A stretch of DNA of 64,000 nt. Source: Thermohalobaculum sediminis (GTDB lineage Bacteria; Pseudomonadota; Alphaproteobacteria; Rhodobacterales; Rhodobacteraceae). The notes below the pieces were generated by a model that did not search any database, had not been told where the DNA came from, and saw nothing but the letters and a program-made list of their open reading frames with translations. The position numbers and the translations under genes are program-made. The stretch lies in assembly GCF_023487995.1 (NCBI RefSeq), contig NZ_JAMFKN010000001.1:248001-312000 (forward strand). The letters are read 5' to 3'. Numbering within the stretch: position 1 is the stretch's first letter; each line of letters starts with the position of its first letter. Shown piece by piece: positions 1 to 7,800 of this stretch.

Positions 1-87
1 CGCCCGCGCCGCCGGGTAGGCATCCGCGAGGTCCCGCCCCATGCCGACCGCCTGGGCTCCCTGCCCCGGAAAGGTGAAAGCGCGCAT
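1..87 (-). CDS. fabD: malonyl-CoA:ACP transacylase, N-terminal fragment (cut by window edge)
   Basis: Only the first 29 codons are present; the gene runs off the left edge. The peptide starts MRAFTFPGQGAQAVGMG, and FPGQGAQ is the N-terminal signature of malonyl-CoA:ACP transacylase, which charges acyl carrier protein for fatty-acid synthesis. The reverse ATG is at 85-87. Close linkage of fabD with the S6-S18-L9 operon is common in Rhodobacteraceae, which supports the call. Domain integrity cannot be judged from this fragment. Confidence 0.85.
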   Translation of the reverse strand, partial: MRAFTFPGQGAQAVGMGRDLADAYPAARA

Positions 88-157
88 CCGTCCCTCCACA
101 TTCTCGTTGCCGCTCTCTTTTCCGCAGGGCCGCGGCTTGTCAAGGCACCCGCGCCGC

Positions 158-1726
158 TCACCAGAAGAACGCCAGCATCACCGCCGTCGCGGCCAGGATG
201 GCAATCCCCTGCGCCCCCGGCCGCTTGACCAGCGGCAACGCCTCGGCCTCGGCCAGTCCCGGCCGCCAGATCAGCCCCTCGCTGTGCGCCGCATCCGGCG
301 CGGGCTCGCGCAGCGCGATGGCCACGAACACGGCGGCGCTCAGCGCCGTCATGATGCCGACATTGATGGTGAAATGCAGGTCCCACCACCCCGCCTGCCC
401 GGCCAGGAACAGCGCGATCCCCGCGGCATGGCCCAGGATCAGCGTCCAGAACGCGGCCTGGCTCGCGCCCCGACCCCAGAAGGCGCCCAGCAGGAACACC
501 GCCACCACCGGCGGCACCAGGATCGAGAAGGCCTGCTGCAGATAGGCGAACAGCCCGCCGAAATTCGCGATGTTGGGCGCCCAGGCGGCGGCGATCGCCA
601 TCAGGCTCAGCGTCGTGACCCGGCCCCAGAAGGCCAGCCGCCGCGGCTCGAGGACATGGCCGGGGCGCGAGACGAAGTCATGGATCACCAGCGTCGAGGC
701 CGAGTTGAGCGTCGAGTCGATGCTCGACATGATCGCCGCGATCAGCCCCGCCAGCACCAGCCCCGCGATGCCAGCGGGCAGAAGGTCCACGACCAGCGTC
801 GGGAATACCTGGTCGCCGTCCGGCAGGTCCGGGTAGAGCCCGATCGCCATCGCGCCGGGGATCACCATGATGAAAAGCGGCAGCAGCTTCAGCGCCCCGC
901 CCAGGTTCGCGCCCCACTGCGCGTCGCGCAGGCTTGCCGCCCCCAGCACCCGCTGGGTGATGTACTGGTTCGTCGCCCAGTACCAGAAGCCCAGGACCGG
1001 CACGCCGACCAGCGTGCCCAGCCAGGGCAGCGCGGGGTCGTCCAGCGGACGGATCAGCGAAAGGTGCCCCTCGGGGATCGCCGCCTTCGCCGCCTGCCAG
1101 CTGTAGCCGAATTCGCCGAACACGATGACGGTCAGGAGCGTCGAGCCCAGGATCAGCACCACCGCCTGTATCACGTCCGTATAGACCACCGCGCGCAGCC
1201 CACCCGCGGCGGTGTAGAGCCCCGCGACCAGCGCCAGCCCGACGCACATCTGCCACAGCGGGATGCCGGGGAAGAACACGCCCAGCACCACCGATCCCGC
1301 ATAGATGCCCCCGGCAGTGTCCACCAGGATCGAGAGCAGCACCGTGAGCCCCGAGAAGTAAAGCCGCGCCCTCCGGTCGAAGCGCAGCTCCAGGTATTCC
1401 GGCACCGTGGTGATCCGCGCGCGCAGGTAGATCGGAATGAAGAAGGCCGACATGAAGACCAGCACGACGCCGGCCATCCACTCGTAGTTCGAGACCGAGA
1501 TCCCGCTCGCATAGGCCGCACCTGCCAGCCCGATCAGCGTGGTCGACGAGATGTTCGACGCGAACAGCGAACCCCCGATGACCGGCCACTGAAGCGAGCG
1601 GCCCGCCAGAAACAGATCCTCGCCGGTCTCGACCTTCCGCGCCACCATGACGCTGATCGCGACAATGACGGCAAAGTATATTGCGATGACGACGAGGTCG
1701 ACGATCGCAAGATTTGCCTGTGGCAA
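158..1726 (-). CDS. sodium:solute symporter (SSS family)
   Basis: Integral inner-membrane transporter of the SSS (SGLT-like) family, which couples solute uptake to Na+. The 522-residue product is hydrophobic throughout, with about 13-14 predicted membrane spans. Family-type segments are an early GRSLQWPVIGGSLFASNIS stretch, then a conserved PEYLELRF and an AIMSSIDSTLNSAS helix. The frame is open to 1801, but the best start is TTG at 1726: a GGAGG lies 9 bases upstream, and the sequence before it (with an A12 tract) does not read like protein. The substrate is not evident; sugar or sugar acid is most likely given the SGLT-like character. The gene stands alone between fabD and rpsF. Confidence 0.85.
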   Translation of the reverse strand: MPQANLAIVDLVVIAIYFAVIVAISVMVARKVETGEDLFLAGRSLQWPVIGGSLFASNISSTTLIGLAGAAYASGISVSNYEWMAGVVLVFMSAFFIPIYLRARITTVPEYLELRFDRRARLYFSGLTVLLSILVDTAGGIYAGSVVLGVFFPGIPLWQMCVGLALVAGLYTAAGGLRAVVYTDVIQAVVLILGSTLLTVIVFGEFGYSWQAAKAAIPEGHLSLIRPLDDPALPWLGTLVGVPVLGFWYWATNQYITQRVLGAASLRDAQWGANLGGALKLLPLFIMVIPGAMAIGLYPDLPDGDQVFPTLVVDLLPAGIAGLVLAGLIAAIMSSIDSTLNSASTLVIHDFVSRPGHVLEPRRLAFWGRVTTLSLMAIAAAWAPNIANFGGLFAYLQQAFSILVPPVVAVFLLGAFWGRGASQAAFWTLILGHAAGIALFLAGQAGWWDLHFTINVGIMTALSAAVFVAIALREPAPDAAHSEGLIWRPGLAEAEALPLVKRPGAQGIAILAATAVMLAFFW

Positions 1727-2036
1727 CGGACAACCCCTCCAATTTATATTTTTTTTTTTTCCGCAAGGGCCCCATACCAGACAATCGGAATCATTTTTCA
1801 TACACGTGTTAGGGAATTATTCCATGATCCAGAATCGTTTTTGCGAAACGGAAAGCCCCGGCGGGTCGCCCCCCTGCCCCGTCCCGCCATCGCCCGGCCT
1901 TGCATCGGCGCCCGTCCGGCGCTATACGCGCGGCTTCTCCCGACGAGGAAAAGCGATCGCGTCGCCTCTCGTATGCGGGTTCGGGAGAAGCACGCCCGCA
2001 TTTTGAAGCGCGCCCGACATGGAAGGATAGGGACGG
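1727..2036. other. intergenic region between symporter and rpsF
   Basis: This 310-base stretch carries no gene. It holds a 12-base T run (1749-1760), which is an A12 tract just upstream of the symporter ribosome-binding site, in an AT-rich patch that is exceptional for this genome. Its right half carries the rpsF promoter annotated separately. Confidence 0.6.
1900..1928 (+). promoter_or_regulatory. sigma70-type promoter of rpsF-rpsR-rplI
   Basis: TTGCAT at 1900-1905 and TATACG at 1923-1928 are separated by exactly 17 bases. They lie about 110 bases upstream of the S6 start, in front of a co-directional ribosomal protein operon. Recognised by eye; no transcription-start data. Confidence 0.55.
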
Positions 2037-2495
2037 ATGCCTCTCTACGAGCACGTCTTCATCGCGCGTCAGGATCTCTCCAACGCGCAGGCCGAAGGGC
2101 TCATCGAGCAGTTCGGCCAGGTTCTCGCCGACAATGGCGGCAAGGTGGTCGGCCACGAATACTGGGGCCTGCGGACGCTTGCCTACAAGATCAACAAGAA
2201 CCGCAAGGGGCATTACGCCTATCTGCGGCTCGAAGCCCCCTCCGAGGCGGTGGCCGAGATGGAGCGCCTGATGGGCATCCACGAGGACATCATGCGCACG
2301 CTGACCATCAAGGTCGACGAGCACGAGGACGGCCCCTCGGCCGTGGTGCAGGCCAAGTCCGGCCGCGACGACCGGCGCGGCGACCGGGGCGACCGCGGGG
2401 ATCGCGGCGACCGGGGTGACCGTGGCGACCGCGGCGGCTTCCGCGGCGACCGTGACCGCGACGACCGTGGCCCGCGCGGCCCGCGGCGCGACTGA
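2037..2495 (+). CDS. rpsF: 30S ribosomal protein S6
   Basis: S6 binds 16S rRNA with S18 in the platform of the small subunit. The first ~95 residues are a standard S6 domain ([15 protein letters not shown] at the N terminus, and a [17 protein letters not shown] segment). The 152-residue protein is longer than a typical ~100-130-residue S6 because its last ~45 residues are an Arg/Gly/Asp-rich tail of repeated GDR units ending in GPRGPRRD. Such charged tails are usual in alphaproteobacterial S6, though their length varies. The ATG follows AAGGATAGGGACGG. It is the first gene of the S6-S18-L9 operon, with 17 bases to rpsR. Confidence 0.97.
   Translation: MPLYEHVFIARQDLSNAQAEGLIEQFGQVLADNGGKVVGHEYWGLRTLAYKINKNRKGHYAYLRLEAPSEAVAEMERLMGIHEDIMRTLTIKVDEHEDGPSAVVQAKSGRDDRRGDRGDRGDRGDRGDRGDRGGFRGDRDRDDRGPRGPRRD
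2378..2440 (+). repeat. tandem 9-base GDR-encoding repeat in rpsF tail
   Basis: Several near-identical 9-base units of the form GGCGACCGN or GGGGATCGC occur head to tail and encode consecutive Gly-Asp-Arg triplets. Third-position differences show the repeats are partly diverged, but the unit is short enough to expand or contract by slippage. Confidence 0.75.
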
Positions 2496-2512
2496 GAGCG
2501 AGGGAGACAGAC

Positions 2513-2740
2513 ATGGCACGCAAACCGTTTTTCCGCCGCCGCAAGACCTGCCCCTTCTCGGGCGAGGGCGCGCCGAAGATCGACTACAAGGACGTCAAGC
2601 TGCTGCAGCGCTACATCTCCGAGCGCGGCAAGATCGTGCCCAGCCGCATCACCGCGGTCTCGGCCAAGAAGCAGCGTGAGCTCGCCCGCGCTATCAAGCG
2701 CGCGCGCTTCCTCGCGCTCCTGCCCTACGCCGTGAAGTAA
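2513..2740 (+). CDS. rpsR: 30S ribosomal protein S18
   Basis: The 75-residue S18 is the partner of S6 on the 30S platform. It begins [17 protein letters not shown] and contains the conserved [18 protein letters not shown] and [23 protein letters not shown] segments of the family. An AGGGAGA ribosome-binding site precedes the ATG. It lies 17 bases after rpsF and 13 bases before rplI, with the same orientation and operon. Length and sequence are typical. Confidence 0.98.
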   Translation: MARKPFFRRRKTCPFSGEGAPKIDYKDVKLLQRYISERGKIVPSRITAVSAKKQRELARAIKRARFLALLPYAVK

Positions 2741-2753
2741 GGAGGGCCAGATC

Positions 2754-3338
2754 ATGCAGGTTGTTCTGCTCGAACGCGTCGAGAAACTCGGCCAGATCGG
2801 CGAGGTGGTGAACGTGCGCGACGGCTTCGCGCGCAACTTCCTCCTGCCGCAGAAGAAGGCGCTCCGCGCCACCAAGGCGAATCTCGCCCGCTTCGAGGCC
2901 GAGCGCGCCCAGATCGAGGCCCGCAACCTCGAGCTGAAGGCCGAGGCCCAGAAGGTCGCCGAGAAGCTCGACGGCCAGGTCTACGTGGTGATCCGCTCGG
3001 CCTCCGAGGCGGGCGCACTCTACGGCTCGGTGACCGCGCGCGACGTGGCCGACGCCGCGACCGAGGCGGGCTTCACCGTCGATCGCGGCCAGGTGCGCCT
3101 CGACCGCCCGGTGAAGGAGCTTGGGCTCCACCAGGTCCGCGTGGTGTTGCACCCCGAGGTGTCGGCCACGGTCACCGTGAACGTGGCCCGCTCGGCCGAG
3201 GAAGCGACGCTCCAGGCCTCGGGCCGGTCGATCCAGGACCTGCGCGCCGAGGAGGAAGCGGCGGCCGAGTTCGAGATCTCCGAGCTGTTCGACGAGATCG
3301 GCACCGCCGCCGGCGACGAGGGCGGCGAGGCGCGCTGA
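2754..3338 (+). CDS. rplI: 50S ribosomal protein L9
   Basis: L9 binds 23S rRNA and extends from the 50S subunit with two domains joined by a long helix. The N-terminal domain ([21 protein letters not shown], then a GFARNFLLP loop) is unmistakable and is followed by the connecting helix and the C-terminal domain. At 194 residues it is longer than the ~150-residue E. coli protein because of an acidic C-terminal extension ([18 protein letters not shown]), common in alphaproteobacteria. A GGAGG lies just upstream of the ATG. Last gene of the operon; a terminator follows. Confidence 0.97.
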   Translation: MQVVLLERVEKLGQIGEVVNVRDGFARNFLLPQKKALRATKANLARFEAERAQIEARNLELKAEAQKVAEKLDGQVYVVIRSASEAGALYGSVTARDVADAATEAGFTVDRGQVRLDRPVKELGLHQVRVVLHPEVSATVTVNVARSAEEATLQASGRSIQDLRAEEEAAAEFEISELFDEIGTAAGDEGGEAR

Positions 3339-3370
3339 CGCGCCCTCCCGCGCGCTCCACGCGAAACAGC

Positions 3371-3400
3371 AAAGGGCCGCGCCCCACGGCGCGGCCCTTT
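3371..3400 (+). terminator. rho-independent-type terminator after rplI
   Basis: A perfect 13-bp inverted repeat (3371-3383 with 3388-3400) encloses a 4-base loop. The stem begins with AAA and ends in TTT, so it could act in both directions. It sits 33 bases after the rplI stop. Confidence 0.85.
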
Positions 3401-3554
3401 CGCGTTCAGCCCCAGCCACTGCGCCTCAGGGGCCTCGCCGCGCACTGCCGGCCCATCCGATCCCCGAAGCCTCTCCCGCTGCCCCGGACCCGATCCGGGG
3501 CCCCGCCGCACCGGGCGTGCGCGCGCGCCACGCGCCGCAGCAACCGCGCGGCGC

Positions 3555-4235
3555 TCAGAGGACGATCTGCTCGCCCGGCCTCACCGGCTCCGCCAGCCGC
3601 GCCACCAGCCGCGCCGCCGCCTCGTCGATCGGCGTGAGCCGCGCCCGGTCCTCGCCCGGATAGAAGCGTGCCCGCAGCGCGGTCGGCATCGGCGGCGGCA
3701 CCACCCCGGCCACCGTGATGCGCCGGGCCGCCTCCGCCGCCCAGGCCCGCGCCAGCGCCGACTGCGCGGCCTTGGTCGCGGCATAGGCGCCGTGGAACTT
3801 CTCGCCCGCCCGGTCATCCCCCGCGACCAGCGCCATGCCGGCGGGCGCAAGCCGCAGCAGCGGGTCCACCACGCGCACCAACTGCTGGAAGGCGCGCACG
3901 TTCACGGCTAGCGCCTTTTCGAAATCCTTCGTCGGGATGTGCTCGGCCGGCGACAGGGGCGGCGCCGACACGGCGGTGTGCAGCCACAGGTCCACCCGGC
4001 CCCACCGCCCGTGGATCGCCGCGCCCATCCGCGCAAGCCCCGCGTCGTCGGTGACGTCGAGCGGCACCAGCGTCGCCTCGCCGCCCCTCGCGCGGATTGC
4101 GTCGTCGAGCTCCTCGAGCCCGCCCACCGTACGCGCCAGAGCGATCACATGGGTGCCCTGCCCGGCAAGCGCACGGGCGGCCGCGAATCCGAAGCCCCGC
4201 GAGGCACCAGTGACGAGGATGATCCTTGAGCTCAT
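3555..4235 (-). CDS. SDR-family oxidoreductase-like protein, atypical active site
   Basis: Rossmann-fold short-chain dehydrogenase/reductase relative of 226 residues. The nucleotide-binding motif TGASRGFG is at residues 9-16 and the YxxxK pair at Y151/K155. Two family landmarks are missing: the NNAG position reads HTAV (86-89), and the catalytic serine expected 13 residues before the Tyr is Ala138. It may therefore have altered chemistry or only bind nucleotide. The ATG at 4235 is chosen because it starts right at the Rossmann strand (MSSRIILVTGASRG); the frame is open 13 codons further upstream. It is divergent from the esterase gene with a 209-base spacer. Substrate unknown. Confidence 0.8.
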   Translation of the reverse strand: MSSRIILVTGASRGFGFAAARALAGQGTHVIALARTVGGLEELDDAIRARGGEATLVPLDVTDDAGLARMGAAIHGRWGRVDLWLHTAVSAPPLSPAEHIPTKDFEKALAVNVRAFQQLVRVVDPLLRLAPAGMALVAGDDRAGEKFHGAYAATKAAQSALARAWAAEAARRITVAGVVPPPMPTALRARFYPGEDRARLTPIDEAAARLVARLAEPVRPGEQIVL

Positions 4236-4444
4236 GTCGGTCCTTGCGATCCCGTGATGTCCGGAAAACTCCACTCAGGCGAGGGGCGCAACCGGCCCCG
4301 GCGGCTCGGGACGGTCTATTGGCGGAACGCCAGCCCGGTGTCCAGCCCGAAACCGCCGCCGCGTCATGCGTCCCAACGGCGCTATTTTCGTGCTAACCTC
4401 TCAAAAGGGAGCGACCCACGCCTGCCGACAGGGGAGGACGTGTC

Positions 4445-5323
4445 ATGTCCCTTCTCGCCCGGTTCCGACGCGTTCGTGCCGCCATCCGCGCATTTGGGCT
4501 CTGCCCCCTCGGGCGCGCCGTGCTCGGCGTTCTCGTCGTCATGGCGCTCACTGCCTCCGACAGTTCCGCCTGTGGGCGGGACAGCGACTGCGTGATCGGC
4601 GAGCGCAGCTATCGCATCATCCTGCCGCCCGGCGCCGGATCCGACCATCCCGTCGGCGCCATCGTCTTCGTGCACGGCTACCGCGGGAACGCTGCGGGCG
4701 TGGTGGGCAATCCGGAGCTTGCCGCACTCGCGCCCGTGCTCGGCGTCGCCCTGATCGCGGCGCAGGCGGCGGGTCCCGAGTGGAACATCCCGCATGTTCC
4801 CAGCGACGATGCCCTGCCTGGGGTCGACGAGCTGGCGTACTTCGACGCGCTCGCGGCCGATCTCGCGGACCGCTTCCACATCGATACCGGGCGCATCATG
4901 GTGACGGGATTCTCCTCGGGGGCGATGATGGTGTGGCACCTTGCCTGCCATCGCGGCGATGTTTTCGCGGGCTTCGCGCCCATGTCCGGCACGTTCTGGG
5001 TACCCCTCCCCGATTCCTGTCCCGCACCAGCCGGCACGCTCATCCATTATCATGGCCGCGACGACCCGGTGGTGCCGCTGCACGGGCGACCGATCAAGGA
5101 TGGACGCCAGGGCGATGTGGGCGAGGCGCTCGCGCTCGTCTCTGGCTCCGAAGGCTTCCGAGCGGAACCCGTCGCCGCCGACGGCGATCTCGATTGCGTC
5201 CGCCACGCCGGCGAGACGACCCGCCTGATCGAGCTATGCCTGTTCACCGGCGCGCATGACCTTCGACCCGCCAACATTGCCCGCGCCGCCCGGCTGATCG
5301 GCATCGCCGCGCGCGACGACTGA
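4445..5323 (+). CDS. secreted alpha/beta-hydrolase, PHB depolymerase/feruloyl esterase-like (LpqC type)
   Basis: A 292-residue protein with a cationic N terminus and hydrophobic signal segment (to about residue 43, ending near SSACG), so exported. An alpha/beta-hydrolase fold follows: oxyanion region FVHGYRGN, nucleophile motif GFSSGAMM (GxSxG), an Asp candidate in HGRDDPVVP and a His candidate in TGAHD near the C terminus. This matches the polyhydroxybutyrate depolymerase/acetyl xylan esterase group, which cleaves polyester or carboxylic-ester substrates. The true substrate cannot be told from sequence. GGGGAGGAC precedes the ATG. It stands alone, with no terminator seen. Confidence 0.82.
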   Translation: MSLLARFRRVRAAIRAFGLCPLGRAVLGVLVVMALTASDSSACGRDSDCVIGERSYRIILPPGAGSDHPVGAIVFVHGYRGNAAGVVGNPELAALAPVLGVALIAAQAAGPEWNIPHVPSDDALPGVDELAYFDALAADLADRFHIDTGRIMVTGFSSGAMMVWHLACHRGDVFAGFAPMSGTFWVPLPDSCPAPAGTLIHYHGRDDPVVPLHGRPIKDGRQGDVGEALALVSGSEGFRAEPVAADGDLDCVRHAGETTRLIELCLFTGAHDLRPANIARAARLIGIAARDD

Positions 5324-5471
5324 GCCCGCGGGTCAACGCGCGACCAATGGACGGATCACGCCGCGCCGCGGTGCTCGAACACGCGCACAGCGCGAAACGC
5401 GCATCGGCGCTGAGTTTTGTCTATTTTTTCAGATTCTTGGATTCGGCTTTGTGCATGAGAACCGCCCGCCC

Positions 5472-6950
5472 TCACGCGTCCTCGGGCATCCGCATGCAGC
5501 CCCGCGCCCGGGCATCCGACGGCTCGACCGGGTATTCGCCCGAGAAGCAGGCATCGCAGAACTGGGGCGCGGCCGCGTTTCGTCCCGCGGGACTGCCGCA
5601 GGCGCGGTAAAGCCCGTCGAGCGAGATGAACTTCAGCGAATCGACGCCCAGGAAGGCCCGGATCTCGTCCTCGGTCATCCGCGCGGCCAGAAGCTTCGCC
5701 CGCTCGGGCGTGTCGACGCCGTAGAAGCAGGGCCACTTGGTGGGCGGCGAGGCGATGCGGAAATGCACCTCGCTCGCGCCGGCGTCCAGCATCATGTCCT
5801 TGATCTTGCGCGAGGTGGTGCCGCGCACCACCGAGTCGTCGACCAGCACCACCCGCTTGCCCTCGACCACCGCGCGGTTGATGTTGAGCTTGAGCCGCAC
5901 GCCCATGTCGCGGATCTGCTCGGTCGGCTCGATGAAGGTGCGCCCGACATACTGGTTCTTGATGATCCCCATCGCGAAGGGGATGCCGCTGGCCTGGCTG
6001 AAGCCGATCGCGGCGGGCGTGCCGCTGTCGGGCACCGGGCATACCAGGTCCGCCTCGCCCGGGGCCTCGCGCGCCAGTTCCGCCCCGATTCGCCGGCGCG
6101 CCTCGTAGACCGATAGCCCGCCGATCACGCTGTCGGGGCGCGAGAAGTAGACATATTCGAAGACGCAGAAGCGCGGGTCGCGGTCCTCGAAGGGGCGCAG
6201 GCTCTCGACGCCCTTCTGGGTCACGATCACCATCTCGCCCGGCTCGACCTCGCGGACGAACTCGGCGCCGATGATGTCGAGCGCGCAGGTCTCGGACGAC
6301 AGGATCCAGCCCTCGCCGCGCCGGCCCAGCACCAGCGGGCGCACGCCCATCGGATCGCGCACGCCGATCATCTTCGAGCGGGTCATCGCGATCACCGAGA
6401 ACGCGCCCTCGACGATCCTCAGCGCGTCCTTCATCCGGTCCGAGATGGTCTTCTGGATCGAGCGCGCCATCAGGTGGACGATGCATTCGGTGTCCGAGCC
6501 CGACTGGAAGATCGAGCCGCGCTCGATCAGCTGGCTGCGCAGCGTCTCGGCATTGGTGATGTTGCCGTTGTGCGCGATCGCGCAACCGCCCATCGCGAAG
6601 TCGGCATAGAGCGGCTGCACGTCCCGCAGCGCCGTCTGCCCCTTCGAGCCGGCGGTCGAATAGCGCGTGTGCCCGATCGCCATGCGCCCGGGCAGGATGT
6701 CCATCACCGACTGCTTGGTGAAATGGTCGCGGACATAGCCGATGCGGCGCACCGTGTTGAAGCCCGTCTCGGGCGTGTAGGAGACGATCCCTGCCGCCTC
6801 CTGCCCGCGGTGCTGGAGCGCGTGCAGGCCCAGCGCCACGAAGTTCGCAGCCTCGTCGATCCCGAAGACGCCATAGACGCCGCACTCCTCGCGCAGCTTG
6901 TCATCATCGAATGGATCGGAAAGAAAAGTGGCTGCCGGGGTATCCGTCAT
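5472..6950 (-). CDS. purF: amidophosphoribosyltransferase
   Basis: First committed step of de novo purine synthesis: PRPP plus glutamine gives 5-phosphoribosylamine. The 492-residue cytosolic enzyme has an N-terminal Ntn-type glutaminase domain. Cys23 (in REECGVYGVFG) would be the nucleophile after removal of a 22-residue propeptide. A C-terminal phosphoribosyltransferase domain follows with the PRPP loop VLVDDSVVRGTT around residues 368-379. The ATG at 6950 has GGGAG upstream and is preferred over the ORF extension to 6983. The C-terminal region keeps Cys residues of the kind that bind an FeS cluster in many PurF proteins. Downstream of cvpA by 177 bases, as in E. coli cvpA-purF. Confidence 0.97.
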   Translation of the reverse strand: MTDTPAATFLSDPFDDDKLREECGVYGVFGIDEAANFVALGLHALQHRGQEAAGIVSYTPETGFNTVRRIGYVRDHFTKQSVMDILPGRMAIGHTRYSTAGSKGQTALRDVQPLYADFAMGGCAIAHNGNITNAETLRSQLIERGSIFQSGSDTECIVHLMARSIQKTISDRMKDALRIVEGAFSVIAMTRSKMIGVRDPMGVRPLVLGRRGEGWILSSETCALDIIGAEFVREVEPGEMVIVTQKGVESLRPFEDRDPRFCVFEYVYFSRPDSVIGGLSVYEARRRIGAELAREAPGEADLVCPVPDSGTPAAIGFSQASGIPFAMGIIKNQYVGRTFIEPTEQIRDMGVRLKLNINRAVVEGKRVVLVDDSVVRGTTSRKIKDMMLDAGASEVHFRIASPPTKWPCFYGVDTPERAKLLAARMTEDEIRAFLGVDSLKFISLDGLYRACGSPAGRNAAAPQFCDACFSGEYPVEPSDARARGCMRMPEDA

Positions 6951-7127
6951 TCGCCCGCTCCCGCGTGACCGCCATGCGCGCACTCATATAGAGCGGTCTC
7001 GCCCGCATGTCATCCCGCGTTCACGCGTCATCACGGCGACATGTGCCCGACACTGGGCCGTCGCGGGCCTGTCATGGCCCGCGGCAGATGAGCGGAGGCG
7101 TCCCGGGACCGACGCCAGACGCGCGGC

Positions 7128-7775
7128 TCAGCCGCCGGTCGTGGGCGGCGTCACCGTCTCGGTCCCGCCGGTGCCGGGCACGACGACCGATCCGCCCGGC
7201 GTGAGGCTGCCGGCCGGCGCCGCGCCGCCGCTGCAGGGAGCCATGAGCGCGTCGATCCGGCCCTGGAACCAGTCGGGCACCTGCGCGGGCACGTTCTCGG
7301 CCAGAAGCCGCGCGCCCTCGGCCACGACCGTCTTCGAGGCCGCGTTCTCCAGCGGCGCCCACGGCTCGCCTCCGCCCAGCGTCTGGAACAGCAGATAGGC
7401 GATCGCGATCAGCAGCAGGCCGCGCGCGATGCCGAACACGAAGCCCAGCACCCTGTCGACCGGCGCAAGCGGCGAGCCGAGCACGAGGCTCGACGCAAGC
7501 GGCGTGAAGACCGACAGGATCAGCAGCGTGAAGGCCACGATCAGCGTGAAGGCCGCGATCATCGAGAAGATGCACGACTTCTCGAGAATCGGCCCCACCA
7601 CCGGCGCCTCGCGCATCAGCGGCTCGAGCATCGGCGCGAGGTAGAAGGCGGCGAGCGCCGCGATGATCCATCCCCCGATCGCGAAGATCTCGCGCGTGAC
7701 GCCCCGCGAATAGGCCAGAAGCCCAGAGACAAGCGTCACGGCCGCGACGCCGCCATCGACCAAAGTGAACTCCAT
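7128..7775 (-). CDS. cvpA: CvpA family membrane protein (colicin V production)
   Basis: Inner-membrane protein of 215 residues with about four hydrophobic helices in the first ~140 residues, including the CvpA-type DRVLGFVFGIARGLLLI segment. A soluble tail follows with a low-complexity Gly/Thr/Pro end. CvpA homologues support envelope homeostasis; the molecular activity is not settled. The cvpA-purF order matches the classical arrangement. GGGGGAGCGAGGA lies directly upstream of the ATG. It follows radA after 25 bases and is probably co-transcribed. Confidence 0.92.
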   Translation of the reverse strand: MEFTLVDGGVAAVTLVSGLLAYSRGVTREIFAIGGWIIAALAAFYLAPMLEPLMREAPVVGPILEKSCIFSMIAAFTLIVAFTLLILSVFTPLASSLVLGSPLAPVDRVLGFVFGIARGLLLIAIAYLLFQTLGGGEPWAPLENAASKTVVAEGARLLAENVPAQVPDWFQGRIDALMAPCSGGAAPAGSLTPGGSVVVPGTGGTETVTPPTTGG

Positions 7776-7800
7776 TCCTCGCTCCCCCGACCCCGGTGGC

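Noticed and set aside
41-2419. 792-codon forward frame across fabD, symporter and rpsF
   Set aside because: Antisense to the symporter and out of frame with rpsF; composition is Arg/Pro/Gln-rich noise.
2378-2440. short direct repeats, considered as a CRISPR-like array
   Set aside because: Repeats are in frame inside rpsF, contiguous, and without spacers.
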